A DNA stretch of 64,000 nucleotides, from positions 9,176,001 through 9,240,000 of the forward strand of contig NC_135774.1 in assembly GCF_028453695.1 (NCBI RefSeq). Direction: 5' to 3'. This DNA comes from Augochlora pura. Taxonomy: Eukaryota; Arthropoda; Insecta; Hymenoptera; Halictidae. The notes beneath the pieces were generated by a model. That model was not told where the DNA came from and did no database searches. It worked only from the letters and a program-made list of their open reading frames with translations. This document shows positions 58,591 through 64,000 of the stretch, piece by piece (position 1 is the stretch's first letter; every line of letters starts with the position of its first letter). The translations under genes and the position numbers were made by a program.

Positions 58591-58800
58591 GTTTTTAAGA
58601 AATTGAAAATATAAGATAAGGTTATGTGTTTAAGAAATTAAAAACAAAATAACTATGACTTTAAGAAATTAGAAACATAAAATAACCACGTCTTTAAGAA
58701 ATTAAAAACATAAAATTACGTTATGTATGTAAGAAATTAATAGCATAAAACAACATTACGTATTTAAGAAATTAAAAACATAAAACAACATTATGTGTTG
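58590..58800. repeat. Minisatellite, about 35 bp unit, 6 copies
   Basis: AAGAAATT recurs at 58597, 58632, 58663, 58696, 58731 and 58766, mostly 33-35 bases apart, each followed by a (A/G)AAACATAAAA-like word. Confidence 0.88.
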
Positions 58801-59309
58801 AAAATTAGGCTTGCGCCTTGTGCAATGAAAATGCTGCATTACAAATATCTGATATAGCAACAGACATAGAAGGGCGATGGTTGTTCATACGTTACATTGA
58901 TTTAATTGTAAAAATACAATTATCGCATATTTTATAAATATTGTTAAATTATTTGATATTCATCTCAATATATTCTACTATTAATTAACAATATTATGTA
59001 TTTTTTAGAAATTAATATTCCTAGCTATTACGTTAATTTTAATTGTTTCAGAGATACCTTGTTCTATTGTTTTTCTTTTTAATCGAGGAAATTATGCATC
59101 GTGATTTTCAATCTTTATTTACGCATCAGAAAAATTTCGATCTGTTCAAATTTGTTTCCTCGTTGTTAATTTGTGTATCAAAATTGATATTCGCTGACTT
59201 CGAGTTACATAGACAATTTTATGTTCGCATAAAATATTTGGGCCATCAGGATCACCATTATTAAATAGTAATATTGCAATAAATATAGACAATATTTGCT
59301 TAGCATGAA
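58801..59309. other. AT-rich DNA
   Basis: The 73-codon plus frame at 59043-59264 follows an acceptor-like TTTCAG but shows no recognisable features. It is discussed with the rejected items. Confidence 0.5.
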
Positions 59310-59537
59310 AATCGACAATTTTATTGACAAGACATTAATTTCTGACCAATTTTGAACATTTATTTTTATTGCAATATATTCGAGCAAAATGAATTCGACT
59401 ATGATTTTTCGAATGCGAAAGAGTTCTAATGTCATCCCCTATGATAAATGTGAACCTTTTAGTTTTATTTTAATTAATTAAATTGCTTTAATTACGTGGG
59501 GATTTTAGTGTCTAATTGTCAGCGACAAACGTATTAA
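59310..59537 (+). mobile_element. TTAA MITE family E, second copy
   Basis: Matches 25642-25866 in the same orientation: TGACCAAT(T/C)TTGAA, a TTATTG(C/T)AATATATT word, CGAATGCGAAAGAGTTCTAA, TTTTAATTAATTAAATTG, then a right end GCGACAAACGTATTAA. The left terminus is too diverged to place exactly. Confidence 0.65.
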
Positions 59538-59589
59538 ATAAAGAAATTAAAAAGAAATACAATGGAGCAAAGCACAAAACATCCGCGAA

Positions 59590-59626
59590 AGCCGCGACAA
59601 TGGCGCGCTTGTGCCTAAGAGGTTAA
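59590..59626 (+). mobile_element. D-like right terminus
   Basis: GCGCGCTTGTGCCTAAGAGGTTAA resembles the family D right end GGCACCAAGAGGTTAA. No partner end is visible. Confidence 0.35.
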
Positions 59627-60650
59627 ACAGTATTTTCCTAAATCCCAACTCGATGCTATCATAGTGGGTGTCGGCGACAAATGCAACCCTAAACCAAGAG
59701 GTAACGCTAAATTGATTTTGACCGGACAAAACGAGTTTCCAGCCCATCCGGTCTCGTCCGTTCGCGCGCGCGCGCGCGCGTGCGAACCGCGGCAGGGGGA
59801 CGGACGTGTCGCGTGGGACGTTCCTCGGCGTAAAACCTGAAACTTTCTCTTAATAACTCGTAACATAAATACCCGGGCCGGCGCGCGGGTTCGAATAGAG
59901 TGAAAACTGGCGCGCAGCGGCCTCGTAAGAAGAGCGTAATTTACACCCCCGCGGAAAACCGGAGCGCGCTGCTTAACGCCCGCCGGGGGTTTTTCCGCCC
60001 TCCGCCGGCGCGGCGGGTTCCCCATTGCGTGCGGGGAAATTTATTCGAAAATATCCGGTGAATTATTTTCTCTTAAGCCGGTTCTCCTTTAAATTAGAAT
60101 TAAGTTATGCGAAAAACTTCTCCGACCCCGCCGGTTCGCTCTCTCGCCCCCTCTACTAACCTCCCTCCTCGCCGCCCTCGTTTCGCGCGGCCGACAATAT
60201 TCCGGCGGCCAGCGCAACCCCCCGGCGAAATTTTTCGCCACGCAACAGTGACGAAGTGCCGGCGCAATTTAAATCCGTATGCTTCTCTAACGCCTCGTTT
60301 GTCATTGCAAAATTTCCGAGCGCCTTGGGAGGAGGTAACATTCGCGGGTAACTGCCCGAGGGGGCCCCGACCGGCGCACGGGTAATAAAACGCCTGTTCC
60401 AGGAGAGTCGTCCGGACGGACTAAACCCGTGTGGCCTACGATCCTCCTCCTAGGCGCTCGTTTCGACGTCGAACCGCTGCGAAATCTTCCCGCAACGTTT
60501 CCACGGTTGTTCGCAATGCCTGTTTAACACGTTCGCTTGCGGTGCCTTCGGATACTCTACCGCGATTTTTGACGAATTTTTGTTTTCATCGTTTCGTAAT
60601 AACTGGGTGTAAAATGGTTACTGTAGCAGTTGCTGTGATCATTTGTGTTC
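59627..60650. other. CpG-dense island
   Basis: (CG)n at 59763-59780. Open frames up to 136 codons on the minus strand look like chance at this composition. A GGTTCGAAT word at 59888 is not part of a tRNA. No gene supported. Confidence 0.4.
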
Positions 60651-62355
60651 TGGCTGTGTAAAACGTAAAATAGGAGGGTAATTTATACAATTTATTGCAC
60701 AGTTAAATCTTGGTTTGGTTACGGATTGTCTTATTTTAATCTCTGTTTGTGATTGTCTTCAGAAATTTATTTCTGAAACTTCGTAGAATATTATAGATAT
60801 TATGTTTCTAAAACTTTATAAAATATTATAAATATTATATCTCTAAAATATTATAAATATGATGAAATATTATTTCAAAAAATGCTTCACACAAAGCTTC
60901 TCCAATAACGCCATTTTGTATCTGAGTTCATGCTCGAAGGACACAAGAGAAGATCAACGTTACCTTTTCCAAAGAAATAGAAATAGAAATTAGAAATATT
61001 ATAATCAATATAAAATAGAAATCTGTATAAAAAAGTATTAATCAAATTATGTCGAAGAACAGTTTTTTCAGAGGTATTTTAATGTTCCCTATCATAAGTA
61101 AATAAGAGAGTAATTATGCCAAAAGATGGCTCTTCAACTCTGATTCTACAAAACTTTAAAGAAAAGCACGGAACTCTAAAAGCATTAGAACATCTTAATG
61201 ATGTTATATTATTTGTAACTTGTTTACAATTACTAGAAGATGAGTATATATACTTTTAACAATTTTTATTTAGTTATTCTCGTGAAAGCTATGCTCATTC
61301 GAAAATCGTACAAATTAAGTGGTTTCCAAAAACATTAGCATCATAATATACACAACAATCTTACACAAAATAAAAATTCTTTACATTAATAACTAAAAAC
61401 AAGAGATAATTATAAACAGTCCTTGCTCCTAAATTCAGTAAAATTGAAAATACTGTGATAAAACTATGAATTTCCAAATCTCCAAATTTCTTTGCGTTAA
61501 ATAAATTCATAAAATGTTGCCGACGTTACCAAAAGTCAGGCATTGTTAAAATAATCAAACAATAAAAATTTCCACTGTTTCAAGCACAACGTGTCAATGT
61601 CGCAAAGATTGTAAGATCGGCTTTGCTCATTTCGAATGGCGTGGCTAATAGGTATAGTTTTTCCACCACTATACATATACACGAATGTAACACGTTGTTG
61701 AAGTTTTAGCAAGCTGCACGAAAAGGTTATCGAAGGTTAAGCCCGCCACTAAAATCAATTTTCTTCTATTAGAGAGGAAGTGCTAAGTGATTGATACTTA
61801 CATTGATGCAGGGTTGCAACCTTGCATAGTTGCCTTAGCTGAATCACGTACAGGTTTTATTACGCTTGAATTCGTTCTCGCACATGTTGCGGGAACACGT
61901 TCTTGATGTACCTTTTTAGTGCACCCGGCTTTTCTTGTTAAACAATATTTTTAAATATTTTATAGACGCAGCACTATAAGAGGGACTTTTAACAGTATTT
62001 TTCGTTCGAATAAACGGTTTAGAAATAGAATTTTATATTAACATTTCCGCCCCATCAAAGTCTTGTAACGTTATATATTAAATTTATTATTTATTATTAA
62101 ATTGATATTTATATTCATTATTACTTATTATTAAATTTAGATTTATATTTATTATTATTTATTATTAAATTTAGATTTATATTCATTTATTATTATTTAT
62201 TCTTAAATTTATATTCATATTCAATTTTCGTATCCTTTTACCATTGAAACGAAATTTCAACAGCTTCGTATTCCGCAAAACAATTCTGTCGACCAGTCCC
62301 GACAAATGGCATTCTTAGACACGAGCGTTGATAGAGAAACGAATCAAGTTCAATG
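60651..62355. other. AT-rich DNA with a minisatellite and a palindrome
   Basis: TGCAGGGTTGCAACCTTGCA at 61807-61826 is a near-perfect 20-base palindrome next to an inverted donor-like ACTTAC (61796-61801). The array at 62085-62225 is listed separately. No gene supported. Confidence 0.5.
62085..62225. repeat. Minisatellite, about 34-38 bp unit, 4 copies
   Basis: TTATTAAATT (or TTCTTAAATT) followed by GATTTATATT-like sequence recurs at about 62093, 62127, 62161 and 62199. Confidence 0.75.
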
Positions 62356-62580
62356 CTAAATTACTTGATCCTTCGGCACGGACATGGAGTAGAACCGGTA
62401 TAGCAGACATTTCTCGTAATTTTCCATGTAACAGTGTATCTTGAATTCTCTCGTCGCTCGTCGTTCCAGGATTCTGCCGTCGAATCTTGTAACAGTTAAC
62501 GACAGGGACTTCGGATTCTTTATTTCACGATTATCGAGATTGCGTAGATACTTCTGTGGACAAATACCGGTTACATGCAT
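62356..62580 (-). CDS. Hypothetical 74-codon ORF, coding status doubtful
   Basis: The frame starts with ATG directly after a stop and ends in TAA or TAG near 62356. Its composition is mixed and charged (MHVTGICPQKYLRNLDNREI at the start, VPKDQVI at the end), unlike the Arg/Pro-rich frames of the islands. The plus strand is also open over 62441-62641, which weakens the case. No family, signal peptide, membrane segment or splice evidence was seen. It lies in unique DNA of intermediate GC, so a decayed gene fragment or chance are alternatives. Confidence 0.12.
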   Translation of the reverse strand: MHVTGICPQKYLRNLDNREIKNPKSLSLTVTRFDGRILERRATREFKIHCYMENYEKCLLYRFYSMSVPKDQVI

Positions 62581-62790
62581 TTATGACGATGAATTTCGAA
62601 ATAAAATATCTTGCAATATCACGATAATCACGACCTTATAGTATTCTTAGACATCCGCTAATCGAGTTAGCAGGAACACCTTCGTATCTAAAGATGCAAG
62701 GTGCAATTTAACTGTGCGAAATAATATTAATTAAAATAGCTTGAAATACAAAAGTGACAAATCTGGTTACTTCCGGTGCTCGAGTGCTGC

Positions 62791-62853
62791 TTAACCCTTT
62801 GCGGACGAGGAATTTTCAAAGCGTTAAGAATATTTTCTTCAGAAAACTGGATT
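62791..62853 (+). mobile_element. Left end of a TTAA MITE (family I), cut by a family A element
   Basis: TTAACCCTTTGCGGACGAGG starts a new terminus that runs only 63 bases before a family A element begins at 62854. This suggests that A inserted into it, though the remainder was not found beyond 63098. Confidence 0.4.
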
Positions 62854-63098
62854 ATAACCCTTTGCAGTCGAGTGGTGACTCTAAGGCAACGTTAAAATTG
62901 TTATACCACGATCCATGACAATTTTTATTCATATTATTAAAAAGTTTTGATTTGAAAAATTGTTAAAATTGCTATATGGATTACGAAACTCAATTTCATA
63001 CACATAAAATGCACTTTGCCATATGATATAGAAATACTGTAAGTCAGAAAAATTATATTAGATTTACAGTGAAAATGGCTTCGAGTGCAGAAGATTAA
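62854..63098 (-). mobile_element. TTAA MITE family A, complete, reverse orientation, 245 bp
   Basis: ATAACCCTTTGCAGTCGAG at the left (TTAA mutated to ATAA), GGCTTCGAGTGCAGAAGATTAA at the right. The GAGTGGTGACTC hairpin and the body match 26261-26509 inverted. No coding capacity. Confidence 0.85.
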
Positions 63099-63173
63099 CT
63101 TCCGATTAAATATAAATAAATATAGTTCTTTGATATAAATAAAACTATAAGGTTTCTCAAAAATTAATTAATT

Positions 63174-63477
63174 GGAAAATGAAGAGTTCTGAGGTCATTT
63201 ACTGCAACTTTTTTCTTAGCGCAAACAGAATCCGCGGCTTTGTTTACGAGTTATTAACGAAAAACAATGACCAATGAGAGGCGCGCCCTTTTGACTAAGC
63301 GACCGCGCTTAAAGCAGACGGAACCCAGTTCCGTTGACTAGCTCCACCGCCTCGCGTCACTTAACCTCTCCTCTGATTGGTCAGTGTTCTTTTATTAATA
63401 ACTTGTTAACAACAACGCGAATCAAATTTTCGTAGAGGAAAAAATTGTTTCAAACGACCTCAGGAACCCCTCATTTC
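63174..63477. mobile_element. Foldback MITE family J, about 304 bp, best copy
   Basis: The left arm GGAAAATGAAGAGTTCTGAG, then GTCATTTACTGCAACTTTTTT, GTTATTAACGAAAAACAATG and ACCAATGAGAGG, is mirrored by CCTCTGATTGGTCAGTG, TAATAACTTGTTAAC, GAGGAAAAAATTG, CAAACGACCTCAGG and CCCCTCATTTCC. Arms are roughly 100 bases with moderate mismatch around a CpG-rich loop. Related to 55256-55545 and the relic at 35574. Confidence 0.78.
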
Positions 63478-64000
63478 CCTATTTCGAGAAATTTTTAAGC
63501 AGCCTTAAATATCGAAAAATTAAATACGCGATTCTTGATACACCAAAAATCAAGGAATTAATTTCCGATCACTGTTCGTGAAATCTAATTAAAATCGATA
63601 CGAACATTTAACTGAAAAATCGCAAGTCGCCAATATATTCAAAAAACGTCTTGCTATTTTTTAAGCATCCTGGCGATTACAATAATTTAAAAAAATTGTG
63701 GTCGACGTTAAAATCATTTCTTCGTTAACATTTCAAGGACCAAGATTTCGCGAATTAGACGTTTCGATTGTCTGAGTTTCACACGCGACGCGTCGCGTTG
63801 TCGCGGCGACAGAAATAAGAACCGTCGCGTTACGACGCCGAGATTCGCATTTTTAAAGATGACGTTCCCGTTCCATCGGAACGAGCACTCTCCGCGGAAC
63901 TTTCCCTGATACTCGGCCGGCGAGGGAGCGTCTCCCCCCCTCCCCCTCGTCGCCGCTCGGACGCAGAAACGAAAATGGAAATTCAGTGGAAACGGAAGGA
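63478..64000. other. AT-rich DNA passing into a CpG-dense island at the window edge
   Basis: From 63770 the sequence is rich in CGCG, with a C-rich stretch at about 63933-63948. It may be the start of a promoter or exon beyond the window. Nothing definite can be assigned. Confidence 0.35.

Noticed and set aside
59043..59264. 73-codon plus frame after an acceptor-like TTTCAG
   Set aside because: Aromatic- and Leu/Phe-rich translation of AT-rich DNA; several frames of similar length occur nearby on both strands, and there is no donor, family or conserved motif.
59885..59897. GGTTCGAAT word resembling a tRNA B box
   Set aside because: No matching A box, anticodon arm or acceptor stem at the right spacing, and the last two B-box bases are wrong. 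No tRNA was found anywhere in the window.
1..64000. CRISPR arrays, prokaryotic operons, phage genes, rRNA, snRNA and known insect microRNA precursors
   Set aside because: I looked for direct repeats with unique spacers, tightly packed frames with ribosome binding sites, and the mature sequences of common insect microRNAs as I remember them. None was seen. The tandem arrays have no unique spacers.

Overview
The window reads as nuclear DNA of an insect, most likely a bee or another aculeate hymenopteran. This is an inference from four features: sharp alternation of AT-rich DNA with CpG-dense GC-rich islands of 0.3-1.2 kb, no sign of CpG depletion, many TTAA-flanked miniature inverted-repeat elements, and abundant (AG)n/(CT)n tracts. 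I could not run a search, so the species is not fixed. Two 100-base N runs (5189-5288, 45400-45499) are scaffold gaps.

No complete protein-coding gene can be recognised. Every longer open frame is either a GC-rich chance frame, an AT-rich chance frame, or runs through repeats. The window looks like a gene desert, or one or more large introns, of about 64 kb. The best hints of transcription are three short segments with good splice signals at both ends (9732-9799, 21749-21828, 36508-36559), a possible terminal coding exon (19582-19687) and a promoter-like island near 24.8 kb with a perfect CRE palindrome. All are low confidence. Their reading phases do not all join, so they need not belong to one coding gene.

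What is well supported is repeat content. (1) A diverse population of piggyBac-type MITEs about 100-270 bp long, with TIRs starting CCC(T)TTG, CACTTT or CACTAG and TTAA at both ends. Family A (TIR CCCTTTGCACTCG) has complete copies at 17249-17449, 26261-26509 and 62854-63098, a degenerate complete copy at 8698-8953 and several partial copies. Other families (named B-I and K-M here) have one to three copies each. At 25.5-25.9 kb they are nested three deep, each inserted at a TTAA of its host. (2) One mariner/Tc1-type MITE with TA duplications (29992-30289). (3) A foldback family (J) with inverted CCAAT boxes (55256-55545, 63174-63477, relic 35574-35627). (4) Many short minisatellites with 25-35 bp units in AT-rich DNA, and one larger array with higher-order structure (43890-44660). 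(5) Long polypyrimidine/polypurine tracts (46461-46860, 49895-50096).

Layout: 1-6.5 kb AT-rich with small islands and a gap; 6.5-10.7 kb island, MITE cluster, exon candidate, island; 10.7-13.6 kb AT-rich; 13.6-18.2 kb islands alternating with a minisatellite and a MITE; 18.2-24.3 kb mostly AT-rich with an island at 20.6-22.3 kb; 24.3-27.3 kb large island with nested MITEs; 27.3-36.3 kb alternating; 36.5-43.1 kb three islands; 43.2-51.1 kb MITE, large minisatellite, gap, pyrimidine/purine tracts and a MITE; 51.1-64 kb alternating islands and AT-rich DNA with MITEs. Several islands carry homeodomain-type TAAT cores in GC-rich DNA and may be cis-regulatory.
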